Counted from the stretch's first letter, positions 38,752 through 48,420 are shown. The stretch is DNA of 64,000 nucleotides from Plectonema cf. radiosum LEGE 06105 (GCF_015207665.1 NZ_JADEWL010000009.1:44039-108038); one strand, 5' to 3'. Translations and numbers: made by a program. The notes: generated by a model from the letters alone, not told the origin.

Positions 38752-38788
38752 TTTAAGACGATTCCAATCGTCAATTTCTGATTTTTTT
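38752..38788 (-). promoter_or_regulatory. Island promoter-like element, copy 3
   Basis: Blocks AATCAGAAATTG and GGAATCGTCTTAAAA with spacer ACGATT, 39 nt before ATG 38712. No clear stem-loop follows because the leader is short. Confidence 0.55.
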
Positions 38789-38847
38789 GAGTTAGAAAGT
38801 TGTTTCCTAATTACTCGATTTAGGTGCTTCGCAAAATAAACCTGAAA

Positions 38848-39036
38848 TTAGCTAATATCGGCAAGGGAGAATGGGTCAAATAAATCAGCAAATCCCGGAA
38901 CAGCTGCATTATTCGTTGCATTATTGATTTTGCCATGCTTTCGTAATGTAGGTGGCGAATAGGGAAGGCGATTATCCACTTTTTCAGATTGATTTTCTTC
39001 TTGGGATTCGCTTTTCTCTTTAGCTTCTTCAGTCAT
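38848..39036 (-). CDS. Lasso-peptide-like precursor 2
   Basis: 62 residues. The leader carries NRLPYSPPTLRKHGKINNAT, nearly identical to precursor 1. Cleavage one residue after the conserved Thr gives the core NAAVPGFADLFDPFSLADIS with Asp at position 9, a Pro-Gly in the presumptive ring and the same hydrophobic-Ser C-terminus. The ribosome site is GAGGAACTAACT. Its own promoter element seems lost: a MITE begins at 39123 where the element would be expected. Confidence 0.8.
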   Translation of the reverse strand: MTEEAKEKSESQEENQSEKVDNRLPYSPPTLRKHGKINNATNNAAVPGFADLFDPFSLADIS

Positions 39037-39122
39037 AGTTAGTTCCTCGGTTTTTGAGATTGATTGCTGATTTTGTTATTTGGTGGGGAGACGAAATTGG
39101 ATTTATTTTTTCCTCAAAATAT

Positions 39123-39186
39123 GGTGCGTGACAGCAATATTCACATTTTTCGTTATTGTTAATAATTAATTGTAGCCGTCGCGCAA
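39123..39186. repeat. MITE-like repeat, copy 3
   Basis: Same ends as 21642 and 23114, with mismatches (GTGACAGC, GTCGCGCAA). It interrupts the leader stem-loop and apparently replaces the promoter element of precursor 2. Confidence 0.65.
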
Positions 39187-39407
39187 TGGCAATAATGCGG
39201 GAAGAAAATCTACACCGCATTTTGCCTCCCCTACAAAAATACGTTTTGCGCTTTGATACATATTAGTTTTACCGAAGAGGTTGTTGGGTTGAGATTTACC
39301 ACATATTTCTAATGATGAAGCAAAGTTAGTAAAGCTCAACCCAACCTACTGACTGCTAACCCCAAAAGCGCCATCGCAGTAGCACGTAACACAAGGGAAA
39401 CATACAT

Positions 39408-40856
39408 CTAATTTTTTACAGTCGGATATTCAACAACGCCACCGATGACATATGCCAAACGATCGTAGTCAGCGACAGTGTTATTATCCATAGCAGGGGT
39501 TATATTAACGGTATAAGAATCTTTTTTAGTCACCTGGATTGTCGGATACTTGCTAATCAATAAAGCTGAGAGCCGCCCAAAATCACCGCTTTCATCTAAG
39601 TTAATCGCAGGTGCCCTCACAAATTTGTAACCACTCACATCCTTTTGCTTATTTTTATAAGCCTGGGCAATTAAAGTTGGGTTGTACCATCCTTTTCTGG
39701 TATCTTGATTAAAATATATAGGAGAAATTGATATTAAAGTAAAACCAGAATAAGTAATATCTATTTTAGTAGTTTTAGTTGACGTATGGATTGTGAGCTT
39801 TTGCTTATTATTGTTGAGATGGTTCAAAATGTCATTGCTTGACATATTAATACGGTAGCCGATGCGATACTGGGTATTTCCATCCCTAAGAAGTACAGAC
39901 ATTCCACCATTTTCTTGTTTAGGAAATCTAGTATTTTGTTTAACAATGCTAAGAATATAGTTGCTCTTGTTTACTGAATCTAGGAGTGGGAGAACGGATG
40001 AATTTACCTCTAGCCACCTAGCAAGACGATTAATCAAAGGTTGTGCAGAAGCTGGTATGAAGGGAAATTGAGTAGAAAGATAACGTTTGCCAGCTAGTTC
40101 TCTAAGACTCAGAGGTGGCTTTTCTTGCATTTTTCTTCCACTCCAAATATAGCAGAACTGGTAGTCGATTACATAGTCCACTTTGTTGTTTATACTGGGC
40201 AGTTCTTTTTTCGCAATTCTTAGAACCTCATCCGTGATAGGTGCCACATATGCTTCATATTGAGTAACGAGTGTATTTGCTTGCCTTGATTGGTCTGATG
40301 TTGCTTGTTCGAGCTTACTTTTATCTAAGCTTGATAAGGTATAAATGATAATATCTAGCAGGTCGGCATAGGCATCAGAGAAAGAAGCGGACAATTCAAG
40401 AAAGTTATTTTCTTTATTTGAACTAGCTAGGCTATTGATATAGTCAAATGTAAAAGCATTAAAGGTGGAAGATCTAACTTCCCAATCAAAGTTAAATTTG
40501 CCTTGGTTTCCAGGCTCAATAGAAACAACTTTTTTACTTCTGCCAACAGATTGCATTGCTTTCATCACAGTTTCATTACCTAAGATTAGGTATTGAGTGA
40601 GGCAGCTAAATATGTTAGGTTTGGAATCTATTGGAATTTGGTATCTTTGAGAAGAAGAACAAACAGACTCTTTTGTTAGTAGCTTAATATCAGCCTTAGT
40701 GTTGAATTGTACATCACCTACAGAACTAGTTTTGACTAAATCTTGAAACAATGATTTTATGCTACTGAGGTTGTATGCGAAAGTAGGTTTTGCAGTTATA
40801 AGGATAAAAGTCAACATCGCTATGGCGACAATTCTAAGATTTAGTCTAAGTTTCAC
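39408..40856 (-). CDS. Secreted protein of unknown fold, paralogue of 41351-42817
   Basis: 482 residues from GTG 40856, with a signal peptide (hydrophobic 9-22, cut after TFA). Shared blocks with the neighbouring paralogue: FNFDWEVRSSTFNAFTFDYI, QFPFIPASAQPLINRLARWL, DVSGYKFVRAPAINLDESG, and the C-terminal YVIGGVVEYP. I do not recognise the family. The paralogue lacks a signal peptide and has an extra Gly/Ser segment. Possible effector or immunity partner; no evidence for either. Confidence 0.55.
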   Translation of the reverse strand: MKLRLNLRIVAIAMLTFILITAKPTFAYNLSSIKSLFQDLVKTSSVGDVQFNTKADIKLLTKESVCSSSQRYQIPIDSKPNIFSCLTQYLILGNETVMKAMQSVGRSKKVVSIEPGNQGKFNFDWEVRSSTFNAFTFDYINSLASSNKENNFLELSASFSDAYADLLDIIIYTLSSLDKSKLEQATSDQSRQANTLVTQYEAYVAPITDEVLRIAKKELPSINNKVDYVIDYQFCYIWSGRKMQEKPPLSLRELAGKRYLSTQFPFIPASAQPLINRLARWLEVNSSVLPLLDSVNKSNYILSIVKQNTRFPKQENGGMSVLLRDGNTQYRIGYRINMSSNDILNHLNNNKQKLTIHTSTKTTKIDITYSGFTLISISPIYFNQDTRKGWYNPTLIAQAYKNKQKDVSGYKFVRAPAINLDESGDFGRLSALLISKYPTIQVTKKDSYTVNITPAMDNNTVADYDRLAYVIGGVVEYPTVKN

Positions 40857-41350
40857 TTGATTGATTTTTTCAATTTATCCAATTTTTCAGAAGCGATGAT
40901 TAAAAATTAGGAACAGGTTAGTGAATAATATTTCTTTTTCTCCTTAAGTTAATTAATAGCAAGTAGTTTAAACTCATGGTTTACTGATTGTCAGTATAGG
41001 TAAATCAAGTTTTTAAACGATGCTCAATTAAATTTTTTGGTTCTTCAGTACTTAGTATGCTATTAAAATAGTCGTTTTTGGGCAGTCGGCAGTCGGCAGT
41101 AGGGAAAAAACAGATTAAAATTATTAAAAGTTAAACATAAAGAACATAAAATCCTTATGCAGCAAGTATTTTAACTATTTTCATGGTGCAATTTGGCATA
41201 CTAACAACTGAAGAGCCAATTTTTTTTCAATTCTTACTTAAAAAATATACCAAAGTTTTTTAGAGTGATTAAGATAGAAAAATCTTCCTCTTAACCACTC
41301 CAAGAACACTTAAGAAGCTGTTATCAGAACCAATATTGTGTCATATCTGT
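40857..41350. other. Intergenic, nothing clear
   Basis: No gene found. A small GGCAGTCGGCAGT repeat lies at 41081-41100. The operon relation between the two paralogues is therefore doubtful. Confidence 0.4.
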
Positions 41351-42817
41351 TTAGGATGCCGGATATTCAACAGCGCCACCAATCACATATGCTACTTTTT
41401 CGAGATCCGGAACAGTTAAGTTATTTGTGGGAGGGCTGAAAGTCACAGAGAAAGAACCATCCTGGCTATTCTCTTCCAATTTAGTACTATAAATACTTTC
41501 ACTGGCTCGACCGAGAGGAAAGCAAAGGAACTTTACATTCCATTCAGAAGATTGACTAAGACTTTCTTTGAATTTGTTATAGTCGCCTTTGTAATATGTG
41601 ATTTTGATTGTTGGATAGTTGCTAATGAGTAAGTTAGTAAGTCGTCCAAATTCACCGTTTTTGTCGAGGTTATATGGGGATTTCGGACTGAACTTAAAGC
41701 CACTTACGTCTTTATCCGTATTTTTTTTCGCTTCCTGTATTATTTTTGGATAATACCAACCCTTAAGTGCATCCTGTTGAAATTCAACAGGAGAGATTGG
41801 TATCCGAACAAATCCGGGATAAGTAATTTCTATATTTGCTCCCTCAGAAGTACCATTGGCAGAAAACATATCATACTTAGCTTTACCAGAACCAGATATT
41901 GAGAAAAAGTCAACAATCGGAATATTTACCTCACCCGAACCTTCGACACTGACATTCATCGCATCTTCGCTGAGCTTCTTAGCTGACATACTAATATTGA
42001 TTTTTTGCGATGTATTCTTGATTTCGTTAACAATCTCGTTACCAGCTAAATTGATTTTGTAACCAATACGCTCTTTTTTGGTTCCATCTTTCAAAAGTGT
42101 TTCTATTCCTCCATTATCTTTGCTTGGTTTTTCTGTATAATTCTTCAACTGAGTGAGAATCCAGTTATTTCTGTTCACTGAGTCCTGAAGCGACAAAACT
42201 TCCGAGTTAACATTGAGCCACTTGGCTAAAAGGTTTACAAGAGGTTTTGCTGAAGCCGGTATCATTGGAAACTGAGAATTCAGATCGCGGGCTTTATTCA
42301 GCTCGTCTAAGCTTAGTGGAAGTTTTTTCTGCGTTTTACAACCGCTCCAAAGGTATAAAAATTTGTAATTGATCACATAGTCAACATCAGTATAAATGTC
42401 TAACCCAGCATCTTTAGCCTCCTTTTTATCGGTATCAGTAATTGGTGCGACGGTTGTTTTATATTGAGTGACAAGGGCGTTTGCTTCTGAGTTAGTATCC
42501 GATGTAGCTTGACTGAGTTTCTCCTTATCCTTGCTGTCGAGACTGTAGCTGATGGAATCCAGTAACCTTACGTAAGCATCTGAAAAAGAATCATGTACTT
42601 TGAGAGAATTTTCTCCACCTGGCGTGGCAAGACTATTGATATAGTCTAAGGTTAAGCTATTAAAAGTACCAGATTGAACTTCCCAGTAAAAGTTAAAGTC
42701 ACCTTTTTCTCCAAACTGAATGGGGATAATGGCATCACTGCTGTCGGGTGTGCTTGTGACTGCCTGATTTGCTTTCTCTGCAAGTTTCTTGTAGAAATTA
42801 GATTCAAAAGTTGTCAT
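41351..42817 (-). CDS. Cytosolic-looking protein of unknown fold behind precursor 3
   Basis: 488 residues from ATG 42817, 9 nt after AAGG; the TTG at 42841 is less likely. Shares with the 482-residue paralogue DFNFYWEVQSGTFNSLTLDY, QFPMIPASAKPLVNLLAKWL and YVIGGAVEYP. A Gly/Ser-rich beta segment (about 290-330: VEGSGEVNIPIVDFFSISGS) looks like an amphipathic hairpin, as in some pore-forming toxins, but that is only resemblance. Driven by element 4. Confidence 0.5.
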   Translation of the reverse strand: MTTFESNFYKKLAEKANQAVTSTPDSSDAIIPIQFGEKGDFNFYWEVQSGTFNSLTLDYINSLATPGGENSLKVHDSFSDAYVRLLDSISYSLDSKDKEKLSQATSDTNSEANALVTQYKTTVAPITDTDKKEAKDAGLDIYTDVDYVINYKFLYLWSGCKTQKKLPLSLDELNKARDLNSQFPMIPASAKPLVNLLAKWLNVNSEVLSLQDSVNRNNWILTQLKNYTEKPSKDNGGIETLLKDGTKKERIGYKINLAGNEIVNEIKNTSQKINISMSAKKLSEDAMNVSVEGSGEVNIPIVDFFSISGSGKAKYDMFSANGTSEGANIEITYPGFVRIPISPVEFQQDALKGWYYPKIIQEAKKNTDKDVSGFKFSPKSPYNLDKNGEFGRLTNLLISNYPTIKITYYKGDYNKFKESLSQSSEWNVKFLCFPLGRASESIYSTKLEENSQDGSFSVTFSPPTNNLTVPDLEKVAYVIGGAVEYPAS

Positions 42818-42927
42818 GGATTTTACCTTGTTCGTTTGCAAAATTGAACATTAAGTAGCGATGCAAAAAATATTTCACAATTATTTAGTTATATTGTAAA
42901 TTTCACATAGCAACTTAATTTGATTTT

Positions 42928-42960
42928 AGACAAGATTGGATATTCTCCTTGTGCTTGTCC
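42928..42960 (-). promoter_or_regulatory. 5' UTR stem-loop, copy 4
   Basis: Minus-strand GGACAAGC and the distal CTTGTC pair. Compared with copies 1 and 5 (GAGAC with GTCTC), both arms have changed together, supporting a real RNA hairpin. Confidence 0.55.
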
Positions 42961-42962
42961 AT

Positions 42963-42999
42963 CTTTAAGACGATTCCAATCGCCAATTCCTGAATTTTT
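42963..42999 (-). promoter_or_regulatory. Island promoter-like element, copy 4
   Basis: Blocks ATTCAGGAATTG and GGAATCGTCTTAAAG with spacer GCGATT, 145 nt before ATG 42817. Confidence 0.6.
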
Positions 43000-43014
43000 C
43001 GAGAACACTTTTCT

Positions 43015-43197
43015 CTAACTAAAATCTGAGAAAAATATATCTCCGTCAAAACCGCCATCCAAAAATACAATCTTAGTTGTATTGTTGATTTTGCCGTGCT
43101 TCCTTAATGTAGGTGGTTCATAAGGGAGCCGATTATCTTGTTTTTCGGAATGATTTTCTTGTGGAAATTCACTCTGTTCTTTGTTTTCTTCAGCGAT
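43015..43197 (-). CDS. Lasso-peptide-like precursor 3 with non-ATG start
   Basis: 60 codons in frame: leader NRLPYEPPTLRKHGKINNTT, then core IVFLDGGFDGDIFFSDFS with Asp at positions 5 and 9. Where the other precursors have ATG-GCT-GAA, this one has ATC-GCT-GAA, preceded by ATT and a strong GGAGG. It must start at ATC or ATT (both rare but known), or it is silenced. Reading frame, motif and stop are intact, arguing against long decay. Element 5 lies upstream. Confidence 0.7.
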   Translation of the reverse strand: MAEENKEQSEFPQENHSEKQDNRLPYEPPTLRKHGKINNTTKIVFLDGGFDGDIFFSDFS

Positions 43198-43244
43198 AAT
43201 TAATTCCTCCGTTTTTGAGATTTACTGCTAACGTAGTGATTTGG

Positions 43245-43288
43245 TGGGGAGACGAAATTGGATTTATTTTTCCTTTTGTCTCTCCACC
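43245..43288 (-). promoter_or_regulatory. 5' UTR stem-loop, copy 5
   Basis: Minus-strand GGTGGAGAGACAAAAGG pairs with the GTCTCCCC region: GGAGA(G)ACAAAA against TTTCGTCTCC. The arms start right after element 5. Confidence 0.55.
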
Positions 43289-43325
43289 TTTAAGACGATT
43301 TCACTCATCAATTCCTGAATTTTTT
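43289..43325 (-). promoter_or_regulatory. Island promoter-like element, copy 5
   Basis: Blocks ATTCAGGAATTG and GAAATCGTCTTAAAG with spacer ATGAGT, before precursor 3. It starts 27 bp below the sigma factor stop. Confidence 0.6.
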
Positions 43326-43351
43326 TTTCGACAATCTTGCTTTTCCCAAAA

Positions 43352-44326
43352 TCAACACATCATTTGATCGGGAGGAGCGTGACACCATACTCCAAGGGAG
43401 TCACTACACACTCTCACAAATTCCGCTTCAAAATACTGCTCTTGCACCAGCACCCCAGTCTCATCAAATTCCATCAAAACCAAAATCGCCACGGTCAAAA
43501 ATTCACGCATCTTCTCCTCAAAACCCTCCACAATAGCAACCGATTCCTCCTGCGATTCCTCCACCGCAACAGAAACCACATACTCGGTAACTCCCCCACT
43601 CTCCTGAGACACTTCCTCACTTACCGACTCCGTTGCAGCTTGTAGAACCGATGAATCTGTGGGACTTTCAGACTTATTATCAATTTCCAATAGTTTGAGA
43701 TTACTTCCTGCCGTCGCAATGACTGTACTTAAATTATCAGTGTATAAATCCCTATCCCTCTCATCTTCCCCAATAAAATATTCCCTCAACTCCTCTCGTA
43801 AAATCTTCCGTGCTTGAGAAATACGCTTGCAGACGTTATCGTAAGAAATCTCCTGCTGTTGAGCAATCTCTCGATAAGACAATTGTTGATAAAAGTGTAA
43901 AGCAAAAGTTTCGCGCAACCGAGATGGTAAATTCTCAATTGCGCGGCGAATTTGAATATTTTTCTCTTGTGTCTCTAAAATTATTTCTGGTGTATCCTCA
44001 GAGCAAACCAGCGCTTGTTCATCCCCTATTGCTTCTATATCCTCAACTTGATTTGCGCTGCGACTGTGTTGACGATGAATATCCACGCATAAATTATGAG
44101 TTAATCTTGTCAACCACCCCTTATAATTAGTAATTTTCCCCGCATACTCTTGTACCTTCTCCGAAGCTTTGAGCATTGCTCGACTCAAAGCGTCTTCAGC
44201 TTCGGTGGGGTTTCCACCCATCCACCCCAGACAGCGATGATAAAGATAATTTTGATGTTCTTGCCATAGCAGCCAAAAATCAGCGCAATCCTTCTGTTGG
44301 GAGATTGCAGCTATTTGATTACTCAT
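43352..44326 (-). CDS. ECF-type sigma factor with long C-terminal extension
   Basis: About 324 residues from ATG 44326. Region 2: FWLLWQEHQNYLYHRCLGWM, then AEDALSRAMLKASEKVQ and TNYKGWLTRLTHNLCVDIHR. Region 4: IRRAIENLPSRLRETFALHF then YREIAQQQEISYDNVCKRIS, a helix-turn-helix. An acidic Glu/Val/Ser-rich tail of about 120 residues follows; it could regulate the sigma. It sits centrally in the island just upstream of precursor 3, so it is the likely reader of the promoter elements (inference). A truncated copy lies at 60575. Confidence 0.85.
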   Translation of the reverse strand: MSNQIAAISQQKDCADFWLLWQEHQNYLYHRCLGWMGGNPTEAEDALSRAMLKASEKVQEYAGKITNYKGWLTRLTHNLCVDIHRQHSRSANQVEDIEAIGDEQALVCSEDTPEIILETQEKNIQIRRAIENLPSRLRETFALHFYQQLSYREIAQQQEISYDNVCKRISQARKILREELREYFIGEDERDRDLYTDNLSTVIATAGSNLKLLEIDNKSESPTDSSVLQAATESVSEEVSQESGGVTEYVVSVAVEESQEESVAIVEGFEEKMREFLTVAILVLMEFDETGVLVQEQYFEAEFVRVCSDSLGVWCHAPPDQMMC

Positions 44327-45109
44327 AATAATCTTAGTAAGTGATGGAACTGTATGTATCAATTATTTTATGTAATCAGCGCAAATTTATTCCATAGTGA
44401 ATGCTTTGCTTTGGCGACTCTTAAATACGTATCAACGCCGGAATAGTTGATTTATTTCAAAACATATGTCAATCTATCAGCTATTTAATGCGTGTAATAT
44501 CAAGTTACTTGCTTGCTAATTGAGTCAACAAATACTATGATGGCTGATGTTTTACAAGTAAATCATCAGTGTAATTGCTTAAGTAATTATAAGGTTTTTA
44601 AATAGTTAACATTTAGTAATAATTTGCTCGATATAGGAATGGGGAACAGGGAATAGAAAGTATATAGGGCTGCTACCTCCCGGATTCCTATAAGTGCGAT
44701 AGCGTTCTAGTTTTTCCATTCTAAAAGTACCTCGCCGACTGGATCGTAAATAATTAATATAATTTGAAAACGTTTAATTACCGTTTGGACAAAGGGAAGC
44801 ATAAAAAACTTTCCATATACGCTAACTGGAACTGCTAAATATAAAATACGTTCGGGTTGCCGTTCTTCCTTCATGTACTCGATAATTAATAAATTGCCCT
44901 ACCGCAGTATGAAAGTCCCAAATATTTGATGGGGAGCATCCCACTTTTTTAGTACGTCATTGCGAGCGCAACGAAGTGAAGTGAAACAATCGCAAAATCT
45001 CTCACTAAGAACGAATCTATGCGATTGCTATGTCCTGACAGACACGCTGCGCTAACGTCGTTCCTCCTTCCCTAAGAGGGAACACTTTGTGAACGCAATG
45101 ACAGAATTA
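44327..45109. other. Intergenic region with XisI remnant and repeats
   Basis: 44498-44580 resembles 30958-31055. At about 44707-44885 on the minus strand, EERQPERILYLAVPVSVYGK then FIQTVIKRFQ-type sequence ending LLEWKN matches the C-terminus of XisI/XisH-type proteins. 44935-45108 holds a dispersed repeat (GTCATTGCGAGCGCAACGAA ... GAACGCAATGACA) also seen at 52379-52500. Confidence 0.55.
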
Positions 45110-45358
45110 TTATTTTAGTGAATAATAAAAACTGGGATGCACCCTATTTGATGTGCCAATAAAACTTTTAATTTCAACGGCGATTTTTTCTTCACCACAT
45201 TCGGCTGCGATGATTTTTTCTGCTCCCAAGTCAATTTCCATATCAGCACCACCAGCTTGAATCCTGAGTGGATCATCTGTAATTAGCCAACCCTCTTTTT
45301 CTAAGCCTTTTCTAACTGCATAATGAAAAACATATGCCAGCCATTGAGTCACTAACAT
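45110..45358 (-). pseudogene. XisH-like protein, truncated
   Basis: The minus strand reads GWLITDDPLRIQAGGADMEI then DLGAEKIIAAECGEEKIAVEIKSF, the XisH core. The first ~12 residues (MLVTQWLAYVFH) and the end after EIKSFIG do not fit the family, and the rest is missing. XisH/XisI accompany fdxN-element excision in Nostoc and are widespread in cyanobacteria. Confidence 0.65.
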
Positions 45359-45506
45359 GACAATCTAAACAGATTATGCCTATTATTTGAGAGCATAACA
45401 AGCCAGAAAAACCTGTTGATACTCAATTCTAGCAGTTACAGGTTGAAGCAGAGGAGTAGGTTCAAGATTACATAATTGATACCCAACTACAATCAAAAAT
45501 ATACAA

Positions 45507-47237
45507 ATGACCGCATTAACTGCAATAATTCAAAAAACCCACACTTGGAGAAAATTTTCCCTCCAGGAACGTTATCTTCTTCTCCAAGCATTAATATTAC
45601 TTCCCTTGATTCATTTATCTTTAAATCTTTGGGAATTCAAACGTACTTATTCCCTTTTGAGGAATATAGGGAAGAGGGAATGGGGAATAGTAAAAGATGA
45701 AAATTTGATTTCTTGCCAAATACTCACCACAGTAAATATGGTGAAAATAGCAGCAAAATACTACAAATGGGCAACCTGTTTGAGAAAATCCCTAGCGCTA
45801 TGGTTTTTATTACACCGTCAGGGAATAGCAACCGAATTGCAAATTGGTACAAGGTTTGATAAAAGAGAGTTTCAGGCTCATGCTTGGGTAGAATATCAAG
45901 GGTATGTGGTTGGCGATCGCCCTCAAGTAAAACAGTATTTTGCAAGCTTCGAGAATCTAAATTTTAATCTCAGTAACCAACTTCCTACATATAAGCCAGA
46001 AATAGAAATATTGTTGTGCTGTACTAATATCCACACCGACACAACTGCATCCGAGCGCATAGAAAGCTTACTTCAAAAAGATATTGATTGGAATTATCTC
46101 CTACAACAAGCTTGTCACCACGGAGTTTTTCTTCTGTTGTATCAAAATTTGGTTAAATATTACCCCGAAAGCATTCCCAAAGAAATCCAGCCTCAGTTAC
46201 AAGCATATTGTCAAATTAAAACTGCTCGCAATCTTTTTCTGGGCAAAAAACTTTGTCAAATTCTCGAACTATTCGAGAAGGATAATATCAAAGCAATTCC
46301 CTTTAAAGGTGCTGTTCTCGCTGCTTCTGCTTATCAAAATTTAACGAAACGGGAATTCTGCGATATTGATTTAATTATCAAACAAGAAGACTTTCCCAAA
46401 GTTCAAGATATATTAATTTCTCAAGGTTATCAACCCCGTAGCGAATCACAACCTTGGGGACAAGATTTTAGCAATAAAGATGATAGCATTCATATTGACA
46501 TTCAGTGGCAATTAGCTCCTTCGTGCTTTCCTTACCAAGTTGATTTTGAGCAACTTTGGCAGCGTTGCGAAACCGTATCTATTTTAAATCAACAAGTAAT
46601 TAATCTTTCCACCGAAGATTCGCTATTAATTCTCTGCCTGCAAATCGTTAAAGATGCTCACTTCCGTCAAGAAAAGCTCAAGCAAGTCTACGATATTGCC
46701 CAACTTATAAATAATAGTGAATTGAATTGGAAATTAGTAATTCAACGAGCTAGAGATTTGGGTAGTGAAAGATTACTTTTGTTTGGTTTTGGTATAGCTA
46801 ATAGGCTTTTACAAGTAGAAATGCCGGAAGAATTACAGCAGAAGATAGAAGATGATTTGATAGTTAATTTATATTTAGATAGTGTTGTGGAACAGTTATT
46901 TGCTAAAGAAGATCAACAACATCAACTATTTGGAATCTTCCGTCAGGGATTTATATATGGAATATATGGATTTTTCTTACGGGCTTTGATGTTACTGGAG
47001 CATTCCAAGTTTTGGGGGAAGCATAATAGATATTTAATTGGACATTTAATTAGTTATATATTTAAACCAAATTCAAATGATTTAAAATATGTTTCGCTTC
47101 CTGGATTATTATATATTTTATATTATTTAGTTAGACCGATCCGTTTGGGGTTGAAGTTTTTGAATCCGTCTCAAAAAGTATCTGGCGCTTTGTTACCGCT
47201 GCTACACAAACCGGCACCCGCAGTAAGGCGGGTTTAA
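45507..47237 (+). CDS. Lasso B2 leader peptidase fused to nucleotidyltransferase, copy 2
   Basis: 576 residues, nearly identical to copy 1 (31199) through the B2 triad (WATCLRKSLAL, FQAHAWVEYQ, VVGD) and nucleotidyltransferase (IPFKGAVL, CDIDLII). The first residues (MTALTAIIQ) differ. The last 18 residues are replaced because a dispersed hairpin repeat (47197-47280) is inserted at the 3' end. Probably functional, as the lost tail is short. It is the nearest B2 to the only intact B1. Confidence 0.85.
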   Translation: MTALTAIIQKTHTWRKFSLQERYLLLQALILLPLIHLSLNLWEFKRTYSLLRNIGKREWGIVKDENLISCQILTTVNMVKIAAKYYKWATCLRKSLALWFLLHRQGIATELQIGTRFDKREFQAHAWVEYQGYVVGDRPQVKQYFASFENLNFNLSNQLPTYKPEIEILLCCTNIHTDTTASERIESLLQKDIDWNYLLQQACHHGVFLLLYQNLVKYYPESIPKEIQPQLQAYCQIKTARNLFLGKKLCQILELFEKDNIKAIPFKGAVLAASAYQNLTKREFCDIDLIIKQEDFPKVQDILISQGYQPRSESQPWGQDFSNKDDSIHIDIQWQLAPSCFPYQVDFEQLWQRCETVSILNQQVINLSTEDSLLILCLQIVKDAHFRQEKLKQVYDIAQLINNSELNWKLVIQRARDLGSERLLLFGFGIANRLLQVEMPEELQQKIEDDLIVNLYLDSVVEQLFAKEDQQHQLFGIFRQGFIYGIYGFFLRALMLLEHSKFWGKHNRYLIGHLISYIFKPNSNDLKYVSLPGLLYILYYLVRPIRLGLKFLNPSQKVSGALLPLLHKPAPAVRRV

Positions 47238-47280
47238 GAATAATTAGTCCACGGAGGTGGACTTTGCCTGTGTAGCAGCG
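47197..47280. repeat. Dispersed cyanobacterial hairpin repeat
   Basis: Ends CGCTGCTACACA and TGTGTAGCAGCG are inverted, with nested GC-rich hairpins. It supplies the last codons and stop of B2 copy 2 and resembles repeats common in Nostoc genomes. Confidence 0.75.
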
Positions 47281-47377
47281 AATTATATTCGCCGGATACT
47301 TTTATAACTTGCAACCTTTTACCAAGCCCGACTACCTTGACTATTTCCAACTGCTTCTACTTGTTGATTAATATTGC

Positions 47378-48268
47378 TCAAAAGTTATTTTCATCGCCGA
47401 TGTTCAAAAAACCGTTCCAACCGACAGCTACACCCCAATCATTCGGTAACTGACGATGCACCTTAACGTTAAACCCACCGCTACCAAAGTCGCGGTTGCG
47501 TCCAAAACTAGCCAAAGTGTAAGAAAGTTCGACACCTACAGATTTGCGGGAATCCCCCAAACCAACACCGACACCTAAACCCAAATCATCATCGTTAGAA
47601 AAACGACCTCTTTCTTGGTAGCTAGCGCTGACAAAACCAGTATTGTGATCGCCACCGAAACCAGTGGGAACGTATATGCTAAAACCCGGTGAGTAAAAGA
47701 ATGAGGGAATTTCAATATCTTTTACCGCATCTAGCTGGTTGAGTATGTTTTCTACATCTTGTTCCGATGTATTCTGTGCTTGTAGTAACTTATTATCAGT
47801 TGGGATTATTTCGGAATTTTCACGGTTAATGTCTGCGAGATTATCTGTTGCTAAAAATTCCGGCTCTGAGATATTTTGAGAATCTGGAATTGTGGTTTGA
47901 GCTTGATTCGTAAACTCAGAAAAATAATTCTTGGTAGATTTTTCAATCCGCTTACTAGCTTTGAGTCGTTTAATCAGATTAGCTTGTTGAAGATTATCGA
48001 ATAATTCCTCAGAATCTGAATCATTTACCCATTGGGCAATATCTGATAATTCTTTTTTCAGAGGTTTTTTGTTTTGAGATAAAGCATCAGTGCTAATACT
48101 TTCAGATTTCACGTTATTTAACTTCAGAGTTTTTAGCGTATTGGCATCTTCTCTAAATTCTGTAGCTCGAACCGGATTGATTTGTGCAAGTGTGGTAATA
48201 GCAAGCGTAAGAATTAGAGAAAATTTCCGGTAGTGTAAAAAATAATTTAGCTGATTTATGGGAATCAC
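47378..48268 (-). pseudogene. Beta-barrel-like protein paralogue, truncated by deletion
   Basis: 296 residues matching the 428-residue protein at 33669 up to WNGFLNIGDENNF, then an immediate stop. The following bases are the 3' end of the small secreted protein (33047). A deletion between the two genes through short homology (ACTTTTGAGCAA-like) explains the join. The start is GTG 48268; the upstream ATG of the paralogue is out because of a stop. Element 6 lies 152 nt upstream. Confidence 0.75.
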
Positions 48269-48420
48269 AGTGAATTTATTTGTGCTATTTTAGAACAACT
48301 TTATATCTCACACGTAGATATACGATTAAACTTATACAGTTATGGCTCGAATATCCGGAAACATCAACTATTTGATAGGGAGTAGGGAATAAGTCACGGT
48401 TACGGCTACCTATCCAGATT

